64,000 bases of DNA from Dyella_A ginsengisoli (GTDB lineage: Bacteria; Pseudomonadota; Gammaproteobacteria; Xanthomonadales; Rhodanobacteraceae), in the NCBI RefSeq assembly GCF_044904665.1, contig NZ_JADIKM010000003.1:620001-684000 (forward strand), written 5' to 3'. The notes beneath the pieces are model-generated. The model saw nothing but the letters and a program-made list of their open reading frames with translations, had not been told where the DNA came from and made no database searches. Every line of letters starts with the position of its first letter. Position 1 is the first letter of the stretch. Shown here one piece after another: positions 27,762 to 36,696 of this stretch. The translations under genes were made by a program, and so were the position numbers.

Positions 27762-29750
27762 TCACTTGGAGCGATTCCCTACGAAGCTGAGTGCCTGGAC
27801 CCAGTGCGTGTCGCGCTGCATCGTATCGGTCCGTTGCCTGCGATAGTGGCGTTCCGCGCGCTGCTGCACCGCGGCGGTCCAGTAGCGAAGCAGGCGGCGG
27901 CTGCGGCGTTGGTCGTGAATCAGCAACGCCAGCAACCTGCGGGTGAAGAATGAGGCGAAGCGCTGATAGAGCTCGTCGTCGATGCTGACGATGGCCTCCG
28001 TGCTGCCGGGGTTGCCCTGCCGTGCGCAGCGGCCAAACAGCTGGCGGTCCACCCGCGCCGATTCGTGGAACTCGGTCAGTATCACGTGCAGGCCACCGGC
28101 TTCCTCCACCTCGGGAGCCAGCTTAATGTCGGTGCCGCGGCCGGCCATGTTGGTCGCCACCGTGATCCGCCCGGGTTGACCGGCTTGTCCGACCGCCTCG
28201 GCCTCGGCCTCGTCCTGACGTGCGTTGAGCAGGGTGTAGTGCACGCCGGCGGCGTCCAGCAGACGACCCAGGTGCTCGGAGGCCTCGACCGAGCGGGTGC
28301 CGACCAGCACGGCGCGGCCGCTGGCCGCCATGCGGGCGGCCCGATCGGCGACGACGTGCCAGCGGCGTTGCGAATCGATGCAGACCCGGTCGGCCAGGCG
28401 TGCCCGCCGGCTCGGCCGGTGAGTGGGAATGCGGCTGACCGAAAGGTCGTAGCAGCGCTTGACCTCAGCGGCCACTTCCTTGGCGGTGCCGGTCATGCCG
28501 CAAAGCAGCAGGTAACGGCAGAAGAAGCGCTGGTAGGTGATCTGCGCCAGGGTGCGTCGTTGCCCGGTCACCTCGCAGCCCTCCTTGGTCTCGATCATCT
28601 GGTGCAGGCCGCGCTCCCAGGTGCGGTCGGCCATCACGCGGCCGGTGGACTCGTCCACGATCTGCACCTTGCCCTCGGCGAGGATGTAGTGCTGATCTCG
28701 CTGGAACAGATGCAACGCGGAGAGCGCCTTCTGGATGAACTCCTCGCGCCAGAGTGGCGACATCCACAAGCCGCCCAATCCTGCGCTGTCACGCCGCGCG
28801 ACCCGCTTGCCTATGGGCGTCAGCCACACGTCCCGGTGCGGCCCCAGGATGTAGTCAGCTCCTTGCCTCAGTCCCTGGGCCAACGCGATCGCCTGTCCGT
28901 AGATGGCCGGGTCCAGGTCATCTGGCAAGGTCTCTGAGATGATCAGCGGGGTGCCTGCCTCGTCGATCAGCACGCTGTCCGCCTCATCGACGATGGCCAC
29001 GTGCAGCCCGCGCAGGATCGGTGGCTCGCCGCGGCGGGCACCGGTAAATTCGCGCAGCCGCTGCTGTGTCCGCGACGCCTCGCCCAGGGCAATGCAATCC
29101 TTGAGGTAGTCGAACGTCAGCTCCTTGTTCGACACATAGGTGATGTGGCATGCGTACGCCTCGCGACGCTTGGGCACCTCCATGTCCTGCAGCACGACTC
29201 CGACCGACAGGCCGAGCAGCTCGAACAGCTTGCGGTTGTGCTCGGCGTCCCGTTCGGCAAGGTAATCGTTCACCGTCACCACGTGCACCGCTGCGCCGCA
29301 GATGGCGGCCGTACATGCTGCAAGGGTCGCGGCGAGGGTCTTGCCTTCTCCCGTGGACATCTCGGCCAGCCGACCTCGCAGCAGGGCGCGGCCGGCCATC
29401 AACTGCACATCATGGTGGCGCATGCCGAGCGTGCGCCGGGACGCCTCGCGGATCAGTGCGAAGGCGTGGGCCAGGGCATGGTCGGTAAAGCCTTCCCGGC
29501 GCATGCGCACGGCCGCGGCGTCCAGGGCAGCGCGCAGCCCCGCGTCATCCAGCGCTGCGGCGACGGCCTCGCGCGCGCCGGTCAGACGCAGGAAGCGTCG
29601 CGTGCGCAGTCGCTCTAGCCGGGGCATACGGTCCAGCCAGGCGCGAAGCCGGTCTTCCCATGGCTTGCGCAGCGGGTCGATGCGCTCGAGGTAGGGACCA
29701 TCCGCCAGGGGTACCTCGCGTCCGGCCAGCAAGGCGCGGACGTCAGACAT
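27762..29750 (-). CDS. Short SecA-like translocase ATPase
   Basis: This 662-residue paralogue of the Sec motor is well below the usual 850-900. Walker A MSTGEGKT (131-138) and Walker B VDEADSVLIDEA (254-265) are intact, as are GMTGTA, GTRSVEASEHLG, ATNMAGRGTDIKL and the arginine-finger motif RQLFGRCARQGNPGST. The canonical DEARTPL reads DEAGTPL. The protein stops about 80 residues after the last motor motif, so most of the helical scaffold/wing region and the C-terminal zinc-binding tail are missing. The first 8 nt overlap the M50-HlyD gene, making it the last gene of the TolC-HlyD-M50 operon. I infer a dedicated motor for one substrate rather than the housekeeping SecA. Confidence 0.9.
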   Translation of the reverse strand: MSDVRALLAGREVPLADGPYLERIDPLRKPWEDRLRAWLDRMPRLERLRTRRFLRLTGAREAVAAALDDAGLRAALDAAAVRMRREGFTDHALAHAFALIREASRRTLGMRHHDVQLMAGRALLRGRLAEMSTGEGKTLAATLAACTAAICGAAVHVVTVNDYLAERDAEHNRKLFELLGLSVGVVLQDMEVPKRREAYACHITYVSNKELTFDYLKDCIALGEASRTQQRLREFTGARRGEPPILRGLHVAIVDEADSVLIDEAGTPLIISETLPDDLDPAIYGQAIALAQGLRQGADYILGPHRDVWLTPIGKRVARRDSAGLGGLWMSPLWREEFIQKALSALHLFQRDQHYILAEGKVQIVDESTGRVMADRTWERGLHQMIETKEGCEVTGQRRTLAQITYQRFFCRYLLLCGMTGTAKEVAAEVKRCYDLSVSRIPTHRPSRRARLADRVCIDSQRRWHVVADRAARMAASGRAVLVGTRSVEASEHLGRLLDAAGVHYTLLNARQDEAEAEAVGQAGQPGRITVATNMAGRGTDIKLAPEVEEAGGLHVILTEFHESARVDRQLFGRCARQGNPGSTEAIVSIDDELYQRFASFFTRRLLALLIHDQRRSRRLLRYWTAAVQQRAERHYRRQRTDTMQRDTHWVQALSFVGNRSK

Positions 29751-31887
29751 CGAAATGGCTCAGGAATACCTGGCGCAGGCGCCGCAAGGCTTGGCGAAAC
29801 AACGGTTCGTGGCCGTGCTCGAAGCGGATTTCGACACGCTCGCCGAACACCGGCCGGGCGTCGGGCGGGAGCGCGAGGTCGATGATGAACACGCGTTCGA
29901 GCGTTTGGAGGCCGTGCGGGTCGCTGGGACTGGTGGGGATGCGGCCGCCACCAGCGATGCCCAGTGCCGCTGTCGGCAGTTCCTGCACGGCCGCCGGGAA
30001 TTGGCGCACCACACGGGAGGCCCTGACCCGGTCCAGTGAATCGCTCAGCCGCAGCGAGACCCCGGTCAGCCGCTGGTGCACCAGATCGATATCGTCCTGC
30101 CGCACCACGGCCCGAACCAGCAGGTCGTTGTTCCTGAGTACGTAGCCCAGCAACTCCCCCTTCTTGAAGTAGCGCTCGGGCATGTCCTGGGACGTCGCCA
30201 CCATCAACCGGCCGCTGCGCTCGGCGCTGCCGTCGAGGCGCTCGACCCGCCGCCGCGCCTGTTCAAGCACGTCCTGCGCCTCGGCAAGCTGCCGGGCGGT
30301 CTGCGCGGCCTTGACCGGATCACTGAACTGGTCGGCCTGGTAGCGCGCCTGCGCCTGGGCCAGTCTGGCCTGGTCGACGGCCAGCTCCGCACGCAGGTCT
30401 GGATCGCGCAGTGTGTAAAGCGGCTGCCCCTGCGTGACCATGTTTCCAGGCGGCACGTCCCATCGCTCGAAAAAGCCGTTCTCGCGGGCCCGGACCATGG
30501 CCCGGTCCGGCAGCCACGCCACGCCCTGCGCCTGGGTTCTCAGTGGTACCGGCAGCAGTGTCAACGCGGCCAGCAGGCAGGCCAGAACACCTGTTGTGCG
30601 CAGCATCGCCTGCCGCCGCCGACGGTGCAGTGCAGGCGCCGAGACCAGGTGCTTCCAGCCCCGGTACAGCGGCATCAGAAGCAGGCTGATGGCGCTCCAG
30701 CAGGCCATCAGCACGCCGAAGACAAAAAACTTGTTGGCGACCAGGAAGATGATCGATGCGGTGACGAAGGTGCGGTAGCACCAGGCGAGCGGCGTGTACA
30801 GCACCAGCCAGCGCTGTTCCGCCGGCGTTTCGTCCGGCCGGGTCGCCTCGTTCGATCCGAATGCGTAACGGTCCAGCAGCCAGGTCCACCACGCCTGGCC
30901 GCGCTGCGCCAGGTTGGGCATCTCGATCAGGTCGGCCAGGATGTAGTAACCGTCATAGCGCAGCAGCGGGTTGCCGTTGACCACCAGCGTCGACACGCCG
31001 CCGATCACCATGACGTTGTACGCCACTGCACGCAACACGCCCGGCTCGGCAAGCAGCCATGCGTAAAGCGCCAAGGCGGCCAGCAGTAGTTCGACCAGCA
31101 TTCCGGCCGCTGCCACCAGGGCACGTCGGTACTTGGAAGGAAAGGCCGAGGAAGCGGAAGCCTCCACGTACGGCACCGGGGCAAAGATCAGGAACATCAG
31201 TCCCAATTCGCGCACGGCGCCGCCCCAGCGCTTGACCGCGAAGCCGTGACCCAATTCGTGCAGCAGCTTGACCAGCGGATAGACGGCCAGCATTACCAAC
31301 AGATTGCTGGTGGAGAGCACCCGGTCGGAAAGGTTGCGGGTGAGCTCGGACCAGTGCTCGGCGGCCAGGACGACCGCCGGCAGCACGGTGGCCAGCCACA
31401 GCACCGCCCCCAGCGGGCCGAAGCACCAAGTGACCAGGGGCGCCAGCGCGCCGAGCAGTCGATCGGGATTGAACAGCGGCAGCTTCAGGCTCATCGGATT
31501 GAGCAGCCATTGCTTCACCGTATCGGTGCGTTTCTTGCGATGGCGCTCCATCGCCGCGGAGGAATCCGGCGCCACGTCGGTCTGCAGCAGGTCGGCCGAG
31601 TGCAACTGCACCAGCAGGTCGACCACCTCCGGCTGGGTGCAGGCGTCGCGCACCTCCGCGGCGTTCGCGTTTTCCCACAGCGACTGCACGGTGGCCTTGC
31701 CATCCATGCCGGCGATCAGCGCATAGGCCGCCGTGGAGAAGCGATAAACCCGTCCTCCCGTCTGGTCCTGGACCACGTACCAGGGTTTGCCACGAAACAC
31801 CACGCGCTGGACCACGGCGTAGGGCATCAGGCGGGGCCGCAGGCCGGCGACGCTGTGCCAGGACGGACTGAAAGGGCTACGCGCCAT
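29743..31887 (-). CDS. PqqD-like / M50 site-2 protease / HlyD fusion membrane protein
   Basis: This 714-residue protein has three parts. Residues about 20-105 form a PqqD-like winged-helix module (VYRFSTAAYALIAGMDGKATVQSLWE). Residues about 130-440 are a polytopic M50 zinc-protease domain with HELGH (210-214) and the third-ligand motif NGNPLLRYDGYY (Asp312). From about 455 to the end follows a HlyD/biotin-lipoyl-type adaptor with a coiled coil (LAQAQARYQ to ARRRVERLD) and a beta-barrel. The start lies 12 bp after the preceding HlyD gene and has GGACGG upstream. The family is known from peptide and protein export loci. I infer that the PqqD part recognises the cargo and the membrane domain replaces the usual ABC exporter. 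Confidence 0.88.
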   Translation of the reverse strand: MARSPFSPSWHSVAGLRPRLMPYAVVQRVVFRGKPWYVVQDQTGGRVYRFSTAAYALIAGMDGKATVQSLWENANAAEVRDACTQPEVVDLLVQLHSADLLQTDVAPDSSAAMERHRKKRTDTVKQWLLNPMSLKLPLFNPDRLLGALAPLVTWCFGPLGAVLWLATVLPAVVLAAEHWSELTRNLSDRVLSTSNLLVMLAVYPLVKLLHELGHGFAVKRWGGAVRELGLMFLIFAPVPYVEASASSAFPSKYRRALVAAAGMLVELLLAALALYAWLLAEPGVLRAVAYNVMVIGGVSTLVVNGNPLLRYDGYYILADLIEMPNLAQRGQAWWTWLLDRYAFGSNEATRPDETPAEQRWLVLYTPLAWCYRTFVTASIIFLVANKFFVFGVLMACWSAISLLLMPLYRGWKHLVSAPALHRRRRQAMLRTTGVLACLLAALTLLPVPLRTQAQGVAWLPDRAMVRARENGFFERWDVPPGNMVTQGQPLYTLRDPDLRAELAVDQARLAQAQARYQADQFSDPVKAAQTARQLAEAQDVLEQARRRVERLDGSAERSGRLMVATSQDMPERYFKKGELLGYVLRNNDLLVRAVVRQDDIDLVHQRLTGVSLRLSDSLDRVRASRVVRQFPAAVQELPTAALGIAGGGRIPTSPSDPHGLQTLERVFIIDLALPPDARPVFGERVEIRFEHGHEPLFRQALRRLRQVFLSHFDV

Positions 31888-31899
31888 ATCCGTCCGGCC

Positions 31900-33735
31900 T
31901 CACGGGCTCCAGCGCCACAAGCTCACCCGCAGCCAATCCAGGAAGCCGTGCAGCAACACCCAGCCCATCCTGCGTCGACCGATGGCGACCTTGCTGACAC
32001 CCTCCATACCCGGCAGCAGCAAATTCGATGCATGGTCCAGCCGTGCCTCGACCCGAAAGAAGTTCTTGCCGTCCTCGCTCGTGGCCACCGGCATGATCCG
32101 GGCGACCGTGAAGGGCAGGGGATCGCCGGCCAGGCCGGTCATCACCAGCTCGCCCGGTTGACCGACGCGGATCTGGCCGATGTCATGCTCGTCCACCTGC
32201 ATGATGATGCGGTAGCTGTGCAGCGGCGCGATCTCGAACAGCTTCTTGCCAGCCTCCAGCGGCGTGCCGGTCTGCTGGCTCAGGTCGCCCGACACGATCA
32301 CGCCGTCGTACGGCGCACGAATCCGGGCACGGGCGAGTTTGTCTTGGGTCAGGTCCAGTTGCGCCTGGGCTTCGTCGAGTTGTGCGGTCACCACCCTCAC
32401 GGCGCTCAAGTCATGGGTGGCGAGCGCTTCGCGCAGTTTGTTCTGATACTGGTCGCGCTGGCTTGCCCACTTGGCCTGCTCCACCCGCAGCTCATGGTCG
32501 TCCAATTGGGCCAATAGCTGGTCTTTGTGTACGGTGTCTCCGGCCCGCACGAAGCTCGCCGCGAGAAAGCCTTCGAAAGGTGCCGCCGCCACGCGCTGGA
32601 TGGAGCCCTCGCTGACGGTTTTCGCAGACACGCGATAAGGCACCTGACACCACACCAGCACTGCAGCGACGGCGGCCACTGCGATGGTGGCGAATTTCCA
32701 CACCAAGTGACGCGGCCCGAGTATCGCCTTCAGAAGCCGCGACGCTTCGGTGCCCAGGCGTTGCACCGAGTTGCGCTCGGCATCGCGACGCTGGGCGATC
32801 ACCGGTGCGAACAGCTCCGCGAAGGTCTCTAGCCATTGACGCTGATCAGCGTCGAAGGCAGGCCCCTGGTCGCGCTCAAGCGTGATCACCGCAACCGTGC
32901 GCGCATGCAGGTCCACGGGCACCGACAGCACCACCTGGGCACCCACCTGACGCAACAGCGCCGCGTGTGCCCGATAGCCCCCCGCCAGCGCGCCGTCGGC
33001 ATCGATGGCCGCCTCCACAGGCTGGGCCAGGTCGCAGGCTTCGGCCATGGCGTCGGCGTAGGCGCGCACGATCGGTGACGACTTCTCGAACGTTGCCGCT
33101 TCGGAAAGCGCCACGATTCGCACCTGCGCATCGTGGAGCAGGCCAATCGCTACCCGCGAACATACGAAGCGTTGGCGCAGCGTGGTGGTCAACTCGAACA
33201 GAGCCTGTTGCAGCCGGGCATGGCGCAGGGCAGTGGCGATGGTTTCCAGGATGCCCAGCGAACGCTCACTGGCCTTGGCGGCTGCGTCAGCATCGCGCTT
33301 GCCGAGCAAGTTGCTGAGCCACGCACTGCCCCAATGCAGTTCGCGCAGCAACGGCGCCGCCTCTGCCGATGTGATGGCCGCTTCGATGACCACGGACGCG
33401 GCCACCCGCTCGTTCACCATTACGGGTAACGCAATATGGAGGATGCCGGCTTCCTCCGTGGCCGTTACCAGCACGGGACGTCGTTCGGCCAGGCTGCGCT
33501 GGACCGCCGCGCCCATGCGGCCCATATCGGTGCTGGCCGCCGGCCAGACCGCAATCGGCACGAAGGCCTGGCTGTCGCTGGCCTCCACCAGCACGGCACC
33601 CATCCGCACCTCGGGGAATTTCTCGCAGATCAGCGCCAGCCAGGCGGAGCAAAACGCGTCGGACGTACGAGCCGCCAGGAACCGCTCCCAGCCGGACGCC
33701 GGCCGGGATGGCACGGTGGCGGCGGGCTGGTTCAT
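31900..33735 (-). CDS. HlyD-family periplasmic adaptor with N-terminal GAF-like domain
   Basis: In this 611-residue protein, residues about 60-330 look like one or two GAF-type cytoplasmic domains (ILETIATALRHARLQQALFELTT, VVLSVPVDLHARTVAVITLERD). One membrane helix follows at about 345-365 (FATIAVAAVAAVLVWCQV), then a membrane-fusion-protein domain with the biotinyl-lipoyl halves (FLAASFVRAGDTVHKDQLLAQLDDHEL and RARIRAPYDGVIVSGD) around a coiled coil. The ATG overlaps the tolC-like stop (ATGA). A cytoplasmic sensor domain fused to an adaptor is uncommon in type I systems. It would span the inner membrane and contact TolC. Confidence 0.87.
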   Translation of the reverse strand: MNQPAATVPSRPASGWERFLAARTSDAFCSAWLALICEKFPEVRMGAVLVEASDSQAFVPIAVWPAASTDMGRMGAAVQRSLAERRPVLVTATEEAGILHIALPVMVNERVAASVVIEAAITSAEAAPLLRELHWGSAWLSNLLGKRDADAAAKASERSLGILETIATALRHARLQQALFELTTTLRQRFVCSRVAIGLLHDAQVRIVALSEAATFEKSSPIVRAYADAMAEACDLAQPVEAAIDADGALAGGYRAHAALLRQVGAQVVLSVPVDLHARTVAVITLERDQGPAFDADQRQWLETFAELFAPVIAQRRDAERNSVQRLGTEASRLLKAILGPRHLVWKFATIAVAAVAAVLVWCQVPYRVSAKTVSEGSIQRVAAAPFEGFLAASFVRAGDTVHKDQLLAQLDDHELRVEQAKWASQRDQYQNKLREALATHDLSAVRVVTAQLDEAQAQLDLTQDKLARARIRAPYDGVIVSGDLSQQTGTPLEAGKKLFEIAPLHSYRIIMQVDEHDIGQIRVGQPGELVMTGLAGDPLPFTVARIMPVATSEDGKNFFRVEARLDHASNLLLPGMEGVSKVAIGRRRMGWVLLHGFLDWLRVSLWRWSP

Positions 33736-35159
33736 TGCTCCGCCCCCGCTGTCAGAGTGAGTGAAGGCTCGCTGTCGGTGGCCACGAACAGGCGATCGAG
33801 TTCATCCACATCATCGGAACTAAGCTCACCCAACGTGGCGCGCAGCTTCACGTAGGCGGCCATCTGCTGGTAACGGCCCTTGCGCATGTTGCGGCGGGCG
33901 GCCATCCACTGCTGGCGTGCGTCGAGAACATCCGCGTGGGTTTTCAAGCCCTGCTGCTCACCGTGTGCAGCAGCGATCCAGGCCAAGCGCGTAGACTTCA
34001 TTGTGGCGCGCGAAGCCTCGGCCTTGGCCAACCCAGAGCGCCATTCAAAGAACGACGTCTTGATGTCCAGGATGGCCTGCCGCCGGGTCTCGTCCCGATC
34101 GGCCAGTGCCTTGTCACGCTCTGCCAGGGATTCGGCGACCTTCGCAGATTGGGTTCCGCCGGAATACAACGGTACGTTTAGCTGCAGGCCCACTGTGAAC
34201 GTCCTGATGCCATAACCAGCCTGCCCTGGAAAGTTGCCCACCGCCTGGTCGTTGGTGCCGTAGCTGGCGACTAGATCCAGCGTCGGGGAGTGCCCTGCGC
34301 GCTGCTTGCGGATTTCATCATTGGCCGCTTCGATCGCCTTGTTGGCGGCATGCAGGCTGGGGCAGTGCACATCTATCTGGTTCAACCAGGCATCGAGGTC
34401 TTTGCCCACCAGGTCGGGCAAGGTGGCATCCTCACGTAGATACGGTTGGACCAAGCCATCAGCCGGCCCAGTCCACTGCTCCAGCAAGGCCAGCTTGCTG
34501 TCGCGATCGAGCTCTGCAGAGGCCTCGTCTGCAGCCGCTTCGCGATACTTCGCCTCGGCTTCCGCTGCCTGCGGCGCACCTTGGGTGCCCAGCTCCCCGC
34601 CACGTCGAGCCATTTTCCACCGCTCACGTAATGCTTCTGTCTGACTACGTGAAAATTCCAGCTCGTCGCGGGCCTGCATCAGGTCGAACCAAGCGCTGGC
34701 CAATTTGGCGTAGAGCTTCTGTTCGGCATCGGCCAGTTGGTAGTCCGCCTGTGCCTGACTTTCCTGTGCCTGGTGCCAGGTAGATGTATTTGCCGGTCGC
34801 CAGATCGGCTGGTTAAGACTCAGCTGATAGCTATGGGCGTGGTAACGGTCATGCATGGTGTCCGTGACATCATCATGCGTGTTGTAGTTGCGTCTATTGC
34901 CATTCGCGCTCGCGGTCAGCGAAAGCTGTGGCAGCATTGCGCCAAGGGCCTGACGTGACCGTGCGCGTGAAACAGCTGCGCTGGCCTCTGCGGCTCGCAC
35001 GCTGGGGGCCATCTCGTGTGCTGCGTCGAAAACCTCGCTCAGGGTGGTCGGTTTGATCGCAGCGACAGCGCTATAGGCAATCAACGATGGCATCAAAAGC
35101 AGGCAAGCAATGCCTGTCCGAATTACAGATCCAAGCACGCGTCTTCGCCCTGAAGGCAT
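33732..35159 (-). CDS. TolC-family outer-membrane channel protein
   Basis: This TolC-type outer-membrane efflux duct is 475 residues from the chosen start. The signal peptide is RRRVLGSVIRTGIACLLLMPSLIAYSAVAA cut after AVAA; the ATG at 35159 gives a normal n-region, while the frame is open to 35360 with other ATGs (35222, 35207) and no clear ribosome-binding site. Two long helical-hairpin repeats are present (AAEASAAVSRARSRQALGAMLPQLSL; ESLAERDKALADRDETRRQAILDIK), with LNVPLYSGGT as a typical strand region. It is the first gene of the four-gene export operon and is translationally coupled to the HlyD gene by ATGA. It would form the outer-membrane exit for the system. Confidence 0.88.
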   Translation of the reverse strand: MPSGRRRVLGSVIRTGIACLLLMPSLIAYSAVAAIKPTTLSEVFDAAHEMAPSVRAAEASAAVSRARSRQALGAMLPQLSLTASANGNRRNYNTHDDVTDTMHDRYHAHSYQLSLNQPIWRPANTSTWHQAQESQAQADYQLADAEQKLYAKLASAWFDLMQARDELEFSRSQTEALRERWKMARRGGELGTQGAPQAAEAEAKYREAAADEASAELDRDSKLALLEQWTGPADGLVQPYLREDATLPDLVGKDLDAWLNQIDVHCPSLHAANKAIEAANDEIRKQRAGHSPTLDLVASYGTNDQAVGNFPGQAGYGIRTFTVGLQLNVPLYSGGTQSAKVAESLAERDKALADRDETRRQAILDIKTSFFEWRSGLAKAEASRATMKSTRLAWIAAAHGEQQGLKTHADVLDARQQWMAARRNMRKGRYQQMAAYVKLRATLGELSSDDVDELDRLFVATDSEPSLTLTAGAEQ

Positions 35160-35471
35160 GATCGACGGCAGACCACTTACCAGGTTCGCTCCCGGTAGGC
35201 GCTGCATGGCAAGACGTGACATGAGTGAGCTGGACCCCGTTCCTTGGCGACTGCCAGGGGACTGTCGGTCCTTGGATCGACGCGACACTACCAAGCGCCA
35301 AGTTGAGCTGGCGCCATCTGTCAGAACCTCAATCAGTTCCCCCTGGGACGATTCTCGCATCCGCCCCTCGCTGTGCCAAGCGATTAAAAGCAGGCAGATG
35401 GGTACCGCTGGGGTTGATGCTGTATGCTCACCGGCTCCGGGCGGAGCCCGGTTGTATTGTCAGGGGGGAGC
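35160..35471. promoter_or_regulatory. Divergent control region between export operon and lipoprotein gene
   Basis: This gap of about 312 bp must carry the promoter of the export operon (minus) and of the lipoprotein (plus). TATGCT at 35423 could be a -10 box for the lipoprotein gene, but no matching -35 is visible. If the channel protein starts at 35222 or 35360 the gap is shorter. I see no clear operator repeats. Confidence 0.35.
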
Positions 35472-35783
35472 ATGAAGCGTTTTTTGGTAGCGGCCTTGGT
35501 TGCGGTCATGCTGTCGGCTTGCCGAACCACCGGTGAAAAGATCGTTCACCTAGGTCCGGGGAGCGATAGGGCTGACGTGCTGCTTGAGCTTGGTCGTCCC
35601 GATGCCTTGCGTGTAGTCGACGACTATCAGGTCTACACCTATCTAGGTCGGCATCGTAAACGCCGTTCGCTGTTCCACACCGATTACACCGTGATCCTCA
35701 AAGATGGGAAAGTGGTTGAGTTCGGCCCTGGTCGCGCCCAGCGTGAAGGGCTGCACAGTATCGCGATAGTGCCAGCGGACTGA
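35472..35783 (+). CDS. Small lipoprotein, SmpA/BamE-like fold suspected
   Basis: This 103-residue protein has a lipoprotein signal peptide: MKRFLVAALVAVMLSAC with the lipid-accepting Cys17. The ATG has GGGGGGAG 2-3 nt upstream; the frame is open 16 codons further but that part is not a signal. The mature part (LGPGSDRADVLLELGRPDAL, YQVYTYLGRHRKR, VILKDGKVVEFGPG) has the G-x-S/T-x-x-x-V-x-x-x-L-G-x-P-D pattern of SmpA/OmlA-like lipoproteins that bind outer-membrane machines. It is divergent from the export operon, so an accessory role at the outer membrane is possible (inference). Confidence 0.72.
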   Translation: MKRFLVAALVAVMLSACRTTGEKIVHLGPGSDRADVLLELGRPDALRVVDDYQVYTYLGRHRKRRSLFHTDYTVILKDGKVVEFGPGRAQREGLHSIAIVPAD

Positions 35784-35793
35784 GGTTTCGGGA

Positions 35794-36624
35794 GTGCCGG
35801 GCGGGTGGTCGCCGCATTCTCTTATAACGCGGCGGTCCATCGGGGGGCGGCTAGATGGGCATGTCCATCTGACACGGCGTCTTGGCGACAGCATCCATGC
35901 CTATGCCGTGATGCGCGCCATGGCCGCGCAGGGTAGGGCGGATCATTTTGTCGCGTTCGCTCCGTTTGCTCGCATCTTCGGCGCGGGTCCTCTGCCCGTT
36001 GTGGAGAGCATCCGCGGTACCGAATGGCACACGAGTACCCCACACTCTTTCCGGGGCCCGCGTCATGGCGAACACGTGCGAGACACCATGGCGCGCGCCG
36101 CCGGAGTCGAAAGCACCGATCTGCGCGTTCGCCTGCAGTTCCCACCAATGCCACCCACTGACCGCCCATACGTGGTGATCTGCCCGCATGCGGGCGCGTA
36201 TTACAAGGAGTGGTCGCCACATCGATGGGCGCCTCTGATCGCGAATCTGCTCGGTTTTGGGTTACGCGTCTATATCTGTGGGGCACCCAACCGCCCCCCC
36301 ATACCGGCGCCGGATGGCGCCATATTCTTCGACCTCGATCTAGTGGGCTTGGCAGGCATCGTTGCAGGCGCCCGCGCTGTCATCGGTCTGGATAGCGGGC
36401 CACTGCATCTAGCCGATGCACTGGGCGTGCGCACTATCGGTCTCTTTGGCGCCACGCATGCGAAAACTTATGGGCCGTATGGTGCTTCGCCACAACTAAT
36501 CTTCGCGCATGCGCACGCTGATCGGTGCGCCCATACGGCGAGGCATATACCGGGAGGTATGGCGGATCTGGCTGTCGAGTACGAGCGCATAACGCATGCC
36601 ATCACCGACACACAATCCCGTTAA
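35794..36624 (+). CDS. Glycosyltransferase family 9-like protein
   Basis: This frame of 276 codons from GTG 35794 has the start weakly supported (GGGA just upstream). The C-terminal half shows the nucleotide-sugar side of GT9 (heptosyltransferase) enzymes: VVICPHAGAYYKEWSPHRWA, IVAGARAVIGLDSGPLHLA and GVRTIGLFGATHAKTYGPYG. The N-terminal Rossmann part (VHLTRRLGDSIHAYAVMRAM) resembles the usual R-x-x-x-LGD-x-x-x-x start but is short. The length of 276 is below the usual 320-350, so it may be trimmed. It lies 10 bp after the lipoprotein gene. Modification of the giant neighbour protein or of lipopolysaccharide are both possible; neither can be shown from sequence. Confidence 0.65.
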   Translation: MPGGWSPHSLITRRSIGGRLDGHVHLTRRLGDSIHAYAVMRAMAAQGRADHFVAFAPFARIFGAGPLPVVESIRGTEWHTSTPHSFRGPRHGEHVRDTMARAAGVESTDLRVRLQFPPMPPTDRPYVVICPHAGAYYKEWSPHRWAPLIANLLGFGLRVYICGAPNRPPIPAPDGAIFFDLDLVGLAGIVAGARAVIGLDSGPLHLADALGVRTIGLFGATHAKTYGPYGASPQLIFAHAHADRCAHTARHIPGGMADLAVEYERITHAITDTQSR

Positions 36625-36696
36625 CGACTTGCTACCAATGGAACAACAAGTACGCCGGCATGGATGTGTCCCAGCTGCGGCGACGTCTTTCCGCGT

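Noticed and set aside
27762..29750. Calling this the housekeeping secA
   Set aside because: It is too short, lacks the C-terminal tail and sits in an accessory export operon between IS remnants; the essential secA is expected elsewhere.
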